NCBI RefSeq assembly: GCF_013705725.1 | Contig: NZ_CP055481.1 | Span: forward strand, 3,038,001 to 3,102,000 | Direction: 5' to 3' | Origin: Klebsiella sp. RHBSTW-00484 | GTDB lineage: Bacteria; Pseudomonadota; Gammaproteobacteria; Enterobacterales; Enterobacteriaceae | Length of the DNA: 64,000 nucleotides | In this document: in pieces, positions 18,073-28,789 of the stretch | How the letters are laid out: every line of letters starts with the position of its first letter | Position numbering within the stretch: position 1 is the first letter of the stretch | Notes under the pieces: generated by a model | Database searches by the model: none | What the model saw: the letters and a program-made list of their open reading frames with translations, nothing else | What the model was told of the DNA's origin: nothing | Translations under genes and position numbers: made by a program

Positions 18073-18639
18073 TTAGTGGGTTTGCGGGTGAGATGCGTCG
18101 TACTGCTTAACGGCAGCCAGGGTTTTCTCAATATGCGTTTCCGGGTTTCTATCAGTGTAACTCAGTAAGATGTTGCCATCTGGCGCAATCACGTAAGAGG
18201 TACGGTCGGAAAGCGTTTTGCCTTTCATCTCCATCAGCGTTTGATACTGCGCCGCGACTTTGGCACCTGGGTCGGCTGCCACGGTGAATTTATCCCGACA
18301 CTCTAGTTTGGAGAAATCGCTCACCTGATCGGTGTTGCCTGCGGTGACACCAACGACCGTCGCGCCCATTTTGTTGAAATCATCGGTGGCTTCAGCAAAA
18401 TCATGCGCTTCGATGGTACAGCCTGCGCTAAAGGCCGCCGGGAAAAAGTAGAGCACCACGGGACCTTTTTGCAACGCGTCTTTAAGTGAGAATGTCAGCG
18501 ATTTACCGGCCAGCGCACCCTGCAGCTCGAAGTCAGGGGCTTTAGCTCCTGCTGGCAGCGCCGCGCTGGCGCTGAATGCAGGTAACGCGATGACGGCGGC
18601 GAGGGCCAGGGTAGACACGAGGGTTTTTATTGATTTCAT
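18073..18639 (-). CDS. Exported peroxiredoxin (BCP-like, AhpC/TSA family)
   Basis: The protein has 188 residues from MKSIKTL, with CAGGAG ideally spaced. A Sec signal peptide ends near FSASA. The peroxidatic cysteine lies in AFSAGCTIEAHDFAEA, and a second cysteine in FSKLECRDKF may resolve it. It reduces peroxides in the periplasm and would need an electron donor; the DsbD-like protein 15 bases downstream is the obvious one. It is the first gene of the four-gene ECF operon. Confidence 0.88.
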   Translation of the reverse strand: MKSIKTLVSTLALAAVIALPAFSASAALPAGAKAPDFELQGALAGKSLTFSLKDALQKGPVVLYFFPAAFSAGCTIEAHDFAEATDDFNKMGATVVGVTAGNTDQVSDFSKLECRDKFTVAADPGAKVAAQYQTLMEMKGKTLSDRTSYVIAPDGNILLSYTDRNPETHIEKTLAAVKQYDASHPQTH

Positions 18640-18694
18640 TATCAGCTCCTGCGATGGATGGACAATCTGGGTTTTGGTCAACTCAGTTATTCAA

Positions 18695-18720
18695 TTCGCA
18701 GGAGCAGGCAGAAAAGTTGC
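18695..18720 (-). promoter_or_regulatory. Candidate ECF-type promoter of the peroxiredoxin-sigma operon
   Basis: On the minus strand GCAACT and CGAA are separated by exactly 16 bases, 56 bases before the peroxiredoxin start. From memory, Caulobacter SigF (also paired with NrsF) uses GTAACC-N16-CGAA; this matches 4 of 6 plus 4 of 4 positions. This would make the operon self-activating. It is a prediction only. Confidence 0.5.
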
Positions 18721-18737
18721 GCTTAGATGAAAAAAAT

Positions 18738-19355
18738 TTACGGTTTATATTCCCAGGCCGAGAGAAAGACGCTAATCGCACACTCCGCAAGCTGGTCCAG
18801 CTTCTCTGGCTCCACCGCTTTTTGCGCAATTAACGCTCCCGGGAGCAGATAGCCCATAATTGCGCCGAGAAACGCGGTAGCCTGGAGGTTCGGGTCGCTC
18901 ATATTCAGCAGGCCCTGGTCGCGTTTTTGAGTCAGTATTTCGCTTAACGCCTGTAATACGCGACCTGAAGGTCTTTGTTCGAGAGTGAGGTACAGCTCAG
19001 GTTTCTGCACCAGAACCTGGATCAGTAACCGCTGAAAATGGATATTTTCCGGCGTATAAAAGTGTTGCTGTACGACTTTCGCGAAACCGCGCAGCAGCGC
19101 CGGGAGATCCTGCTGACTTTCCTGTAAGAGCTGGCGCAAAGGCGGCTGCATTTTATCATTGAGAAACTCAAACGTTTCCAGCAGCAGCGCGTCTTTTCCG
19201 CCGGGGAAATGGCTGTACAGCGTCGGTCGCGAAGTTCCCGCTTCGGCGGCGATAGTGTCCAGAGATACATCAAGCCCATGCTGAAGAAACAGTTCGCGGG
19301 CAGTTTGTAAAATGCGGGGGCGGGCTTTCATTGGTCGCCCGCGTTGATTCGCCAT
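18738..19355 (-). CDS. TetR-family transcriptional regulator
   Basis: The protein has 205 residues. The N-terminal helix-turn-helix reads GLDVSLDTIAAEAGTSRPTLYSHF, followed by an all-helical ligand domain. It starts 12 bases after the RND pump stop codon, with AAGGA before the ATG, so it is the last gene of the pump operon. It probably represses the pump in response to a pump substrate. Confidence 0.9.
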   Translation of the reverse strand: MANQRGRPMKARPRILQTARELFLQHGLDVSLDTIAAEAGTSRPTLYSHFPGGKDALLLETFEFLNDKMQPPLRQLLQESQQDLPALLRGFAKVVQQHFYTPENIHFQRLLIQVLVQKPELYLTLEQRPSGRVLQALSEILTQKRDQGLLNMSDPNLQATAFLGAIMGYLLPGALIAQKAVEPEKLDQLAECAISVFLSAWEYKP

Positions 19356-19366
19356 CGATTCAATCC

Positions 19367-22300
19367 TTACGGTTTGCGTCTTTTCAGTTGCACGATCCCT
19401 TGCTGAACCAGCAAGAAAAATAGTGGGACGAAAAGCAACGTCAGCAGGGTCCCGGTGAGCATACCGCCGATCACCGCAGTCCCTATCTCTTTTTGGCTGG
19501 AAGCGCCTGCACCGGTAGAGAGTACCAGAGGGATAACGCCGACAACAAATGCGAGTGAAGTCATGACGATAGGGCGCAATCGCAATCGCGCACCTTCCAG
19601 GGCCGCTTCAGCCAGCGTTTTTCCTTGTCGGAACTGCGTCAGGGCGAACTCCACGATGAGGATCGCATTTTTGGCGGAAAGGCCCATGGTGGTCAGCATG
19701 CCGACCTGAAAGTAGATGTCGTTTTCGAACCCGACCAGCCTTGATGCGCCCACGGCCCCCAAAATACCAAGAGGGATGATCAGCATCACGGCGATCGGGA
19801 TAGACCAGCTTTCATACAGCGCAGCCAGGCATAAAAACACGAATGCCAGCGACGCCAGATACACCCATAACGTTTGCGTGGATGATGCCTGTTCCTGAAA
19901 GGAGAGGCCGCTCCATTGTATGTCGAAGCCGTCAAGAGCGCCCGCCAGTCCGCTTATCTCCGTCATTGCCTTGCCAGAACTGAGGCCCGGGGCCGCGCCG
20001 CCCTGAAACTGAACGGCGGATAAACCATTAAAGCGCTGCAACATCTGCGGCCCGGTGGTCCAGCGCGATGAGGCGAAACTGTCGAAAGAGGCCATATTGC
20101 CGCTGCTACCGCGCACAAACCAGGCGGATAAGTGTTCTGGCGCTGAACGCCACTGCGCATCACCCTGCATATAGACGCGTTTAACGCGCCCGCGATCGAT
20201 AAAGTCATTGATGTAAACCCCACCCCAGGCCGCGGAGAGCGTACTGTTGATATCGACCTGATCCAGACTTTGCGCCAGCGCTTTTTGTCGGTCGACATCC
20301 ACCTGTAGCTGGGCTTTTTCTTCGAGGCTGTTGATTCGCACGGCGTTCAGCTTAGGATTTTCTCTGGCCGCGTTAAGCAGAGCGGTTTGCGCTTCGGTAA
20401 GGGCGCGATAGCCATTTCCCGCGCTATCCTGCAACCACAGTTCAAAACCGCTGGATTGCCCAAGGCCGCGAACCGTAGGCGGAGATGTGATGCTGATGGT
20501 GGCAATCCGGGACGTTTGATTAAAGTGCTGGTTTGCCCGCGAGATAATGGCCTGTGCGCTATTGAACGCGCCGGGACGGTCATCCCAGTGTTTTAATTCG
20601 GCAAAAGCCATCCCCACATTTTGCCCGCTGCCGGCGTTATTTCTCCCGGTCACCATAAAGATAACATTCAGGTTGTTCGCCTCCTCGGTCATAAAATAGC
20701 GCGTAATCTCAGCACCTACCTCTTCGGTCATCGACATCGGTGAGCCCGAAGGGAGGGTAAACTGAACCATCACCGCGCCCTGATCTTCCTCGGGGAGAAA
20801 CCCTGTCGCGAGCTTCTGATATTGCCAGAGCATCAATAGCGACAGCATCAAAGCCAGCAGCACAAAGCGAAAAGGGCGACCGGATATTTGCCGAAGCAGA
20901 GCAAGGTAGCGATTCTGGCTTAACTCAACGCCACGATTGAAACAGGTGAAAAATATCCCTTTTTTAACGTGCCCGGGCCGTAGCAGATGGGCGCACAGCG
21001 TTGGCGTCAGAGTCAAGGCGACCAGCGCAGAGAGCGCCATTGCGGAGACAATGGTCACGGTGAACTGGCGATAAATAATCCCCACAGATCCGCCAAAGAA
21101 TGCCATCGGAATAAAAACGGCGGAAAGAACTAACGCGATACCGATGATCGCGCCGGTTATCTCCTGCATGGAGCGCAGAGTCGCCTCCAGCGGCGTGAGT
21201 TCTTCCTCCGTCATTAAGCGCTCTACGTTCTCCACTACTACGATCGCATCATCAACCAGCAAGCCGATCGCCAGAACCATTGCAAATAGCGTCAGGGTGT
21301 TGATGTTGTAGCCCAACAGGCTAAGAATGCCGAAGGTCCCCAACAGGACAACCGGAACCGTGAGCGTTGGGATCAGCGTCGCCCGCCAGCTCTGGAGAAA
21401 GAGATACATCACGGCCACCACAAAAAGAATCGCTTCAATCAGCGTATGCACCACGCTTTCGATCGAGACCGTCACAAATGGCGTGCTGTCTCGCGGGTAA
21501 GCGGCGATAACGCCTTGCGGGAAGCGCGGCGTTAAACGCTCTACCTCTGTCCGGACTTTCTCCGCTGTTTCCAGCGCGTTGGCGCCGGATGCTAACTGAA
21601 TGGAGATCCCGGCGGCAGGGAAACCGTTAAGCGTCGTTTGGTTCTGATAGTTTTCAGCGCCAATCTCAACGTGCGCAACGTCGCGCAAATAGACCACGGA
21701 GCCGTCGCTGTTGGTGCGCAGAATGATGTTTTCAAATTGTTGTGGACGCTCAAGGCGTGATTGGGTCGTTACCGTCGCATTCAGATACTGCCCATTTAGC
21801 GTCGGAAGTGAACCGATTTCCCCGCTGGTAACCTGCGTATTCTGCGCTTCAACGGCGGCCTGTACATCGGAAGGCATCAGGTTATAGCTGGTGAGTTGCA
21901 GCGGATTTAACCAGATGCGCATGGCATACTGCGCGCCAAAAACGGTCGTCTCTCCGACGCCATCAACCCGGCTGAGTGGCTCCTGAAGAGTGCTGATAAG
22001 AAAGTCGCTGATATCAATACTGGTTAACTGATGACTTTCATCATACAGCGCGACCACCATCAGGCTGTCACCCTGCGATTTTGTCACCGTGATCCCTTGC
22101 TGTTGAACCTCCTGCGGTAAACGAGTCATCGCCTGATTGACGGCATTCTGCACCTGGACCTGCGCCATATCGGGATTGATATGTTGATCAAAACTGAGGC
22201 TGATCCGCGACTGTCCGGCTGAGCTGCTGCTGGAGGAGAAGTAAAGCAGGCCATCAATGCCTTTAATCTGCTGTTCAAGAACTTGCGTGACGCTGTCCTC

Positions 22301-22474
22301 GACGGTTTCAGCGGAGGCTCCAGGATAGTTCGCCGTGACATTGACGCCCGGCGGGGCAATATCCGGGTATTGTTCGACGGGAAGCGTCAATAGCGCAAGG
22401 GTTCCGGCGGCCATAATACAAATGGCGATGACGGCGGCGAAAACGGGTCGGAAGATAAAAAAGCGGGCCAGCAT
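19367..22474 (-). CDS. RND-family multidrug efflux pump, inner-membrane subunit without a linked adaptor gene
   Basis: The protein has 1035 residues from MLARFFIFRP (GAGG 8 bases upstream; a GTG three codons earlier is possible). It has the AcrB/HAE-1 layout: 12 membrane spans, two large periplasmic loops, and the proton-relay aspartates in GLLVDDAIVVVENVERL. Such pumps need a periplasmic adaptor and an outer-membrane channel, and neither is encoded nearby. From memory, KexD of Klebsiella pneumoniae is an RND pump with the same missing adaptor that borrows AcrA; this may be the same or a related gene. Confidence 0.9.
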   Translation of the reverse strand: MLARFFIFRPVFAAVIAICIMAAGTLALLTLPVEQYPDIAPPGVNVTANYPGASAETVEDSVTQVLEQQIKGIDGLLYFSSSSSSAGQSRISLSFDQHINPDMAQVQVQNAVNQAMTRLPQEVQQQGITVTKSQGDSLMVVALYDESHQLTSIDISDFLISTLQEPLSRVDGVGETTVFGAQYAMRIWLNPLQLTSYNLMPSDVQAAVEAQNTQVTSGEIGSLPTLNGQYLNATVTTQSRLERPQQFENIILRTNSDGSVVYLRDVAHVEIGAENYQNQTTLNGFPAAGISIQLASGANALETAEKVRTEVERLTPRFPQGVIAAYPRDSTPFVTVSIESVVHTLIEAILFVVAVMYLFLQSWRATLIPTLTVPVVLLGTFGILSLLGYNINTLTLFAMVLAIGLLVDDAIVVVENVERLMTEEELTPLEATLRSMQEITGAIIGIALVLSAVFIPMAFFGGSVGIIYRQFTVTIVSAMALSALVALTLTPTLCAHLLRPGHVKKGIFFTCFNRGVELSQNRYLALLRQISGRPFRFVLLALMLSLLMLWQYQKLATGFLPEEDQGAVMVQFTLPSGSPMSMTEEVGAEITRYFMTEEANNLNVIFMVTGRNNAGSGQNVGMAFAELKHWDDRPGAFNSAQAIISRANQHFNQTSRIATISITSPPTVRGLGQSSGFELWLQDSAGNGYRALTEAQTALLNAARENPKLNAVRINSLEEKAQLQVDVDRQKALAQSLDQVDINSTLSAAWGGVYINDFIDRGRVKRVYMQGDAQWRSAPEHLSAWFVRGSSGNMASFDSFASSRWTTGPQMLQRFNGLSAVQFQGGAAPGLSSGKAMTEISGLAGALDGFDIQWSGLSFQEQASSTQTLWVYLASLAFVFLCLAALYESWSIPIAVMLIIPLGILGAVGASRLVGFENDIYFQVGMLTTMGLSAKNAILIVEFALTQFRQGKTLAEAALEGARLRLRPIVMTSLAFVVGVIPLVLSTGAGASSQKEIGTAVIGGMLTGTLLTLLFVPLFFLLVQQGIVQLKRRKP

Positions 22475-22489
22475 CGCGATCACCTCGGA

Positions 22490-22915
22490 TCAGTTAATGG
22501 GTTCTTGCAGGGCGAAAATAGGCGGCGGTTCAATAAGACTGGAGTCGGGGCGTTGCCCTTGAAAAGGCGCCGGGCAGTTCAGCACATCGCAGGCTTTGGC
22601 AACGAGATATCGATGGATTTCAATGCATGACTTCGTGCGCTGATATTCACTCCAGAGATAGTCGTAGGTCTGGATGCTGAAAATATTCTGTTGTAACAGA
22701 ACGCGCAGATCGTGTTGCCGTTTCTGCGCATATTCATAGATGAAGAGGGTGCGGCAAAGTTTAGCCTCTGCCGGATCCTGTTCGGGTGAGCACGCCTCCA
22801 GTAGATGCGCCTCGCTGGGAACTGGTTTCAGCAACGAGGCGCTTAGCAAACATGGAAAAAGTGATAATCCAATGAAAAAAAACAGCTTTGCCCATTTTTT
22901 GCCGCTGAACATCAT
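22490..22915 (-). CDS. Exported cysteine-containing protein of unknown function
   Basis: The protein has 141 residues. A signal peptide (about 1-26, ending PCLLSA) is followed by a small helical region with five cysteines (LEACSP, AKLCRT, TKSCIE, AKACDVLNC), suggesting disulfides. I do not recognise the family. The stop lies 15 bases before the RND pump start, so it is co-transcribed and could be a periplasmic accessory of the pump. The start is at two adjacent ATGs behind GGGGAG. Confidence 0.7.
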   Translation of the reverse strand: MMFSGKKWAKLFFFIGLSLFPCLLSASLLKPVPSEAHLLEACSPEQDPAEAKLCRTLFIYEYAQKRQHDLRVLLQQNIFSIQTYDYLWSEYQRTKSCIEIHRYLVAKACDVLNCPAPFQGQRPDSSLIEPPPIFALQEPIN

Positions 22916-23040
22916 TTTCTCCCCGCTTATTTATTTACTTTACAGTAAGGTAAATAAATTGTTTAAACAAGTCCTCAATACGATCAACGAGGCTAAGGGA
23001 AGAGAGAAGGCCAACGAGAGGTGCTCCGCTGGCTGGTGGG

Positions 23041-23493
23041 TCAAAACATGCTATTGCCGCTGGCGGTCTTTTCTGGAACGGTTTGGGTGACATCCCAGTG
23101 TTCGATGATTTTATGCTGCTCGTCGACGCGGAAAATATCGATGATTGCGCGCGTGACGCCCGGTTCGCGCCCGGTAACCTCGACGTGCAGGATCACGTGA
23201 TCCCCGTCGACAAACGCCTGCTTAATTTCGCTGTGCGAGTCGGGATATTTGTTCTTCAGGAAAGCGATAAACTGCTGAAAACCCTCCTCGCCATCTTTCG
23301 CCATCGGGTTGTGCTGAATGTAACGATCGCCGAGGTAGGGCTTCGCGGCAGCAAAATCTTTGTCGTTTAACGCTTTGTTATAAAACTCAATAACGTTCTT
23401 TTTGTTTAACTGTTCACTTTCGCTATTGCCCGCAAAAGCAGCGGGCGATAGCGCGCAAAACAGAGACAGAGCAATGAGCGATTTCTTGAACAT
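23041..23493 (-). CDS. Exported SnoaL-like / NTF2-fold protein
   Basis: The protein has 150 residues from MFKKSLI, with TGGAGG 4 bases upstream; an upstream in-frame start is rejected. A Sec signal peptide ends at SPAAFAG. The rest is a SnoaL-type barrel (NVIEFYNKALNDKDFAAAKPYLGDRYIQHNP ... EHWDVTQ), read here as two separated parts of that motif region. Family members are polyketide cyclase-like or of unknown role. It is a single gene between digH and the pump operon. Confidence 0.78.
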   Translation of the reverse strand: MFKKSLIALSLFCALSPAAFAGNSESEQLNKKNVIEFYNKALNDKDFAAAKPYLGDRYIQHNPMAKDGEEGFQQFIAFLKNKYPDSHSEIKQAFVDGDHVILHVEVTGREPGVTRAIIDIFRVDEQHKIIEHWDVTQTVPEKTASGNSMF

Positions 23494-23547
23494 AAAACCT
23501 CCAGCGATGGTTGTGGTATCAGGCATCTAGCCTGTCAGGTGACGCAA

Positions 23548-24873
23548 TCAACCGCCCCAACGGCTTTTCAGGTAGTTAACGGCTTGCTGGGTTTGTGGTT
23601 GATTCAGATAGTTCTCTCTGAACAAAATCGTGCCCTGAATTTGCGGCATTGATTCATTCAGATCAAGCTGCTTTTTCAGTTCAGGCACGCCGCCGCTGAC
23701 CATCCAGTCGGGCTCGTTCTTTGACGGTTCGCCTACTTTGTAGAGCGCTACGCCGATGTACAGACGGGTATTGGTGGGCTTCACCACGTCAGCCCACCAC
23801 TTTGCCAGTACATCGTAGCGAGCCGCGTCGCGAGCGAAGGGCCAGTAAATTTGCGGGGCGATATAATCCAGCCAACCCTTCTGAACCCACAGACGGGTAT
23901 CGGCATAAGACTCATCGTAGGCCGCAGCGCCTCGGGTGTTGGAACCCGCCGGATCGTGCGACAGATTGCGCCAGACGCCCGCCGGACTGACGCCGAATTC
24001 CACGTCGGGATTAAGCTGTTTGATGGTGCGGGAGACCTGTTCAATCAGCAGTTGGGTATTGTGCCGCCGCCAGTCTGCCTTCGAGGCAAAACCCTGGCCA
24101 TACTGTTGGAATGTCCGGTTGTCGTTAAGCGCCGATCCCGGCGATTCAGTGTAGAAATAATCATCGAACTGTACGCCGTCAACCGGATAGCGTTCAACGA
24201 CTTCAGCAACAATACTGGTTATCCAGTCACGCGCTTGCGGAATGCCCGGGTCAAGGACAAAGCGGTCTCCGGAGGTGCGGATCCATTCCGGGTGCAGGAT
24301 ATATACGCTGGCGGGAACCTGCGAAAGCGTGCTGTTAAGCTCGGTCACGGTTTTAGGACGGGTATTGACGGAGACACGATAAGGGTTAAACCACGCATGA
24401 ACGCGCATTCCACGCTTATGCGCTTCATCGAGCATAAACTTCAGCGGATCGTAGCCAGGATCCTGACCAATTTTCCCGGTCAGCATGTCGGACCACGGCA
24501 AAATCTTTGATGGCCAGAGCGCGGTGCCGTCCGGTTTCACCTGGAAGAACACGGTATTGATCCCGAGATTTTTCAGATTATCCAGCTTGGCGATCAGCGC
24601 TTCCTGCTGCAGACGAATGCGGCGACTGGCGTCGATGCCGCCGTTAACGGATTCCAGCGGCGGCCAGTCGAGGCGCGATACGGTCGTTAACCAGACGCCG
24701 CGCACCGGCTCATGGCTTTTGGGCAACGTTGGCTGCTTCGCTACGGGCGGTATCGGGGTGACCAGAGAAACAGGTGGCTTACTGGTACAGTGAGCCAGTA
24801 ACAGAGCGGCGGCTATCACTACACCGGATATTTTCAATTTAGTCAAAAGAGAGCTACGAGAGCGGATCATCAT
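23548..24873 (-). CDS. digH: DigH-type glycosyl hydrolase lipoprotein (YddW)
   Basis: The protein has 441 residues. It is an outer-membrane lipoprotein with lipobox LLLAHC (Cys29), followed by a GHL10 TIM-barrel domain (VRGVWLTTVSRLDWPP, VHAWFNPYRVS, GVQFDDYFYTESPG, APQIYWPF). E. coli DigH cleaves denuded peptidoglycan glycan strands left after amidase action at the septum. The gene lies near the terminus in E. coli too, consistent with the position of this window. Confidence 0.92.
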   Translation of the reverse strand: MMIRSRSSLLTKLKISGVVIAAALLLAHCTSKPPVSLVTPIPPVAKQPTLPKSHEPVRGVWLTTVSRLDWPPLESVNGGIDASRRIRLQQEALIAKLDNLKNLGINTVFFQVKPDGTALWPSKILPWSDMLTGKIGQDPGYDPLKFMLDEAHKRGMRVHAWFNPYRVSVNTRPKTVTELNSTLSQVPASVYILHPEWIRTSGDRFVLDPGIPQARDWITSIVAEVVERYPVDGVQFDDYFYTESPGSALNDNRTFQQYGQGFASKADWRRHNTQLLIEQVSRTIKQLNPDVEFGVSPAGVWRNLSHDPAGSNTRGAAAYDESYADTRLWVQKGWLDYIAPQIYWPFARDAARYDVLAKWWADVVKPTNTRLYIGVALYKVGEPSKNEPDWMVSGGVPELKKQLDLNESMPQIQGTILFRENYLNQPQTQQAVNYLKSRWGG

Positions 24874-25142
24874 ATTTGCCAGCTTTTCTGGTCGTCGTAC
24901 AAAAGGGTCATTTTCGTATTATTCGATATTAAGTCAATAGTTTAGCTGCATGTGTCGCCGCGTAGATGCGTGAGTCGTAGAGCGATAAATTTTTCCTCGC
25001 ATCACGTAACTGTTTGCCATGGTATATCATTGATATGCATTAAAACTTGATTGGTTCAGGGCAAGTTTAAACAGGGTTTGTTAAAATTTGACCAAACAAT
25101 TGACCACCAGTCTTTCATGGTGAGTCGAACTGGGTTAACACA

Positions 25143-26663
25143 ATGAAATATTCATCTTTACGCCGCCATCTGTGGATATTCTTATTTCTGATTACGGTAC
25201 TGAGCCTGGGTACGGGACTTTGCTACTGGCAAATGCAAAAAAAAGTCGATAAGGATATCCATTCGCGGCTCCAGCAGGCGATAGCCAGTCTCGATGTCAC
25301 GGTTTCACAAGCGGAACAGGCCGCTAATATGGCCGAACCTTTTATGGGGAAAAACTGTGATGAGAATGTCCTGGCAGAGTTGCGCACCCTGGTTGCCACC
25401 ATTCCTGATGTGCGGACGGTGAATTTTGGTAAGAATAATGAAATATACTGCACCTCGGTATTTGGGGGACGGAAGTTTCAATTCGATCGGACTCAATATA
25501 CGCAAGGTGCTCTGCAATTATTCAGCGGTAATGAAATCACGCCTATGCATCCATTGATGGTGTATAGCGAACAGGATGATAAAGGAAATACGGTTCTTGT
25601 CGGTGTTGATGGTTATTATTTATACAATATTCTGACCGTTCTTGATGGCGACTCGCATTTGTATCTAAAGGTCGGCGATCGGGTGATGACGCGTAAGGGG
25701 GAAGTCATCGCCACGCCAGATATCAAAGCCCCCGTTAGCTTAAAGTCAGAGCAGTTTAACTTCTCGGTCATTGCCGATCGTGCCTGGGCATCCGGGGTGA
25801 GGGTGTTTATTCGCTATGAGCAACATACGTTGATCGCGATTATCCTGGCCTCCTTGTTGCTCACGTTTTTATTCAGGAATTATCTGCGCTACCGCAATAC
25901 GATTGAGTATCAGCTCAGACAAGCGATCGAACTTAAACAGCTCAAACCGTATATTCAGCCCATCGTCAGCGATGAGACGGGAAGGGTGGTTGGCGGGGAA
26001 GTGCTGGTGCGTTGGGAGCACCCAAAATTGGGGTTTATTGCGCCGGATAAGTTTATTTCTGTCGCAGAGCAGACCGGGTTGATCAAAGAGATCACGGCGA
26101 TTTGTTTCGCTGAGGTCATTCGCCAGTTTCGCCGCCAGCAGTCAATGATCCCAAAAGGGCTGTTTATCTGTTTTAACACCAGCTCGGTAAACTTCCAGGA
26201 CGACGAGATTGTCGCGCTATGCCAGACGTTTATTCAGCAACTGAAAGACTTGCAGGCACGCCTTGTGCTGGAAATTACTGAACGGGAATCGATTGAAAAT
26301 ACCTTGCAAACGTCGGCAGTGACGGATCGGCTCAGAAAAATGGGCGTACAGTTTTCACTGGATGATTTCGGTACCGGGCACGCTAATTACAATTACATTC
26401 AGCAGTTTAACCCTGAAATTATCAAAATTGATAAGGTGTTTACTTTTAACATTGTGACCAATAATGCCTCTGCGCTGGTGGTCAAGAACATGGTCAATCT
26501 GGCGAAGAAATTTAACTGCCAGGTCATTGCGGAAGGTGTTGAGGATAAGGGCCAGCTTGAGGTGCTTAAGGATATGGGGATCGCTATCTATCAGGGATAC
26601 TACTTCTCGAAACCGGTACCGGTTAATGAGTACATTCAGATGCTTTCACGCTCGTTTCGCTAA
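25143..26663 (+). CDS. CSS-domain EAL cyclic-di-GMP phosphodiesterase
   Basis: The protein has 506 residues. An N-terminal membrane span (about 12-30), a periplasmic CSS-type domain (MGKNCDENV; IYCTSVFGG) and a second span (about 233-250) precede an EAL domain. Active-site motifs are GGEVLVRWEHP (EVL variant), ICFNTSSVNFQ, LEITERE, SLDDFGTGHANY and QVIAEGVED. In E. coli PdeC-type enzymes the periplasmic cysteines sense DsbA/DsbB redox state. It hydrolyses c-di-GMP to pGpG. Confidence 0.92.
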   Translation: MKYSSLRRHLWIFLFLITVLSLGTGLCYWQMQKKVDKDIHSRLQQAIASLDVTVSQAEQAANMAEPFMGKNCDENVLAELRTLVATIPDVRTVNFGKNNEIYCTSVFGGRKFQFDRTQYTQGALQLFSGNEITPMHPLMVYSEQDDKGNTVLVGVDGYYLYNILTVLDGDSHLYLKVGDRVMTRKGEVIATPDIKAPVSLKSEQFNFSVIADRAWASGVRVFIRYEQHTLIAIILASLLLTFLFRNYLRYRNTIEYQLRQAIELKQLKPYIQPIVSDETGRVVGGEVLVRWEHPKLGFIAPDKFISVAEQTGLIKEITAICFAEVIRQFRRQQSMIPKGLFICFNTSSVNFQDDEIVALCQTFIQQLKDLQARLVLEITERESIENTLQTSAVTDRLRKMGVQFSLDDFGTGHANYNYIQQFNPEIIKIDKVFTFNIVTNNASALVVKNMVNLAKKFNCQVIAEGVEDKGQLEVLKDMGIAIYQGYYFSKPVPVNEYIQMLSRSFR

Positions 26664-26695
26664 GCAAGAAAGAGAATGAGTGACTTCTGTTCCTA

Positions 26696-26759
26696 CCAAA
26701 ACACAGGAAATTAAAAGGTGATCAACTCGGCAAAACCGAGTTTTAATTTCCTGTTTTGG
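26696..26759 (+). terminator. Extended hairpin/terminator after the EAL gene
   Basis: A core hairpin CTCGG-CAAAA-CCGAG (26726-26740) followed by TTTT looks like an intrinsic terminator. It is nested in a longer inverted repeat of about 19 bases (CCAAAACA... at 26696 pairing with ...TTTTGG at 26759). It separates the EAL gene from nqrE. Confidence 0.7.
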
Positions 26760-27323
26760 CTGAAAATTTGGCACTATTAAGAAATAACTCAACAACATGG
26801 AGGTTGTCTTGTTCGAAACTCACCTGAATATTTTTATCCGCGCGGTGTTCGTCGAAAATATGGCGCTCAATTTTTTCCTTGGTATGTGTACCTTTCTGGC
26901 TATTTCGAAAAAAATTGATGTAGCTTTTCGTCTCGGATTGACGGTGACGGCCTTGCTGGCGATAGCAACGCCCATTAACAACCTCATTTACAATTATCTT
27001 TTAAAAGAGAATGCCCTGATCGACGGGGTTGACCTGAGCTTTCTCGATTTCATCACTTTTATCGGCGTTCTCGCTGCATTGGTGCAGATTCTGGAAATGG
27101 TTATCGACAAATACTTCCATGCGTTAAACCATGCCCTTGGTCCGTTTCTGCCGCTGCTGACCATTCACTGCGCCATTTTTGGCGCGACGATTTTTATGGT
27201 CCAGCGTGAATACACTTTCCTTGAGTCGCTGACCTACGGCACCGGATGCGGTATCGGCTGGATGCTGGCGATTGTGGCATTGGCCGGGATCCGCGAAAAA
27301 CTTAAGTACGCGAATATGCCTAA

Positions 27324-28518
<1,195 letters not shown>

Positions 28519-28636
28519 CTAAAGCATTACGCGGATTAGGCAGCGTATTTATTACCGCCGGGTTGATGTCGCTAGGTTTTATGTCGTTTTCCGGTATCTC
28601 GTTGTAGGCTTGAGGGAGCAGGGCGAACCCTGCTAA

Positions 28637-28789
28637 CTTACTTGCCCGGTAAAGTTCGATTTATTCAATCAAATCTTTGATGCCACTCAATGGACTAACG
28701 GTGCTTATGCCATAGGAAACTTTTTCCTTGTTCCCCTGAAAAACCGCCATATTAATACAAAGACCGGATTAACAGTATTCGGTGGAATA
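28637..28789 (+). other. Intergenic region with a coding-like open frame of about 50 codons, no start
   Basis: A hairpin (GCAGGG-CGAA-CCCTGC, 28618-28633) closes nqrE. After it, one plus-strand frame stays open from 28637 into the end of the AraC gene and reads like a protein fragment (for example QIFDATQWTNGAYAIGNFF). There is no start codon or ribosome-binding site. It may be the remnant of a lost gene, or chance. Confidence 0.3.
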
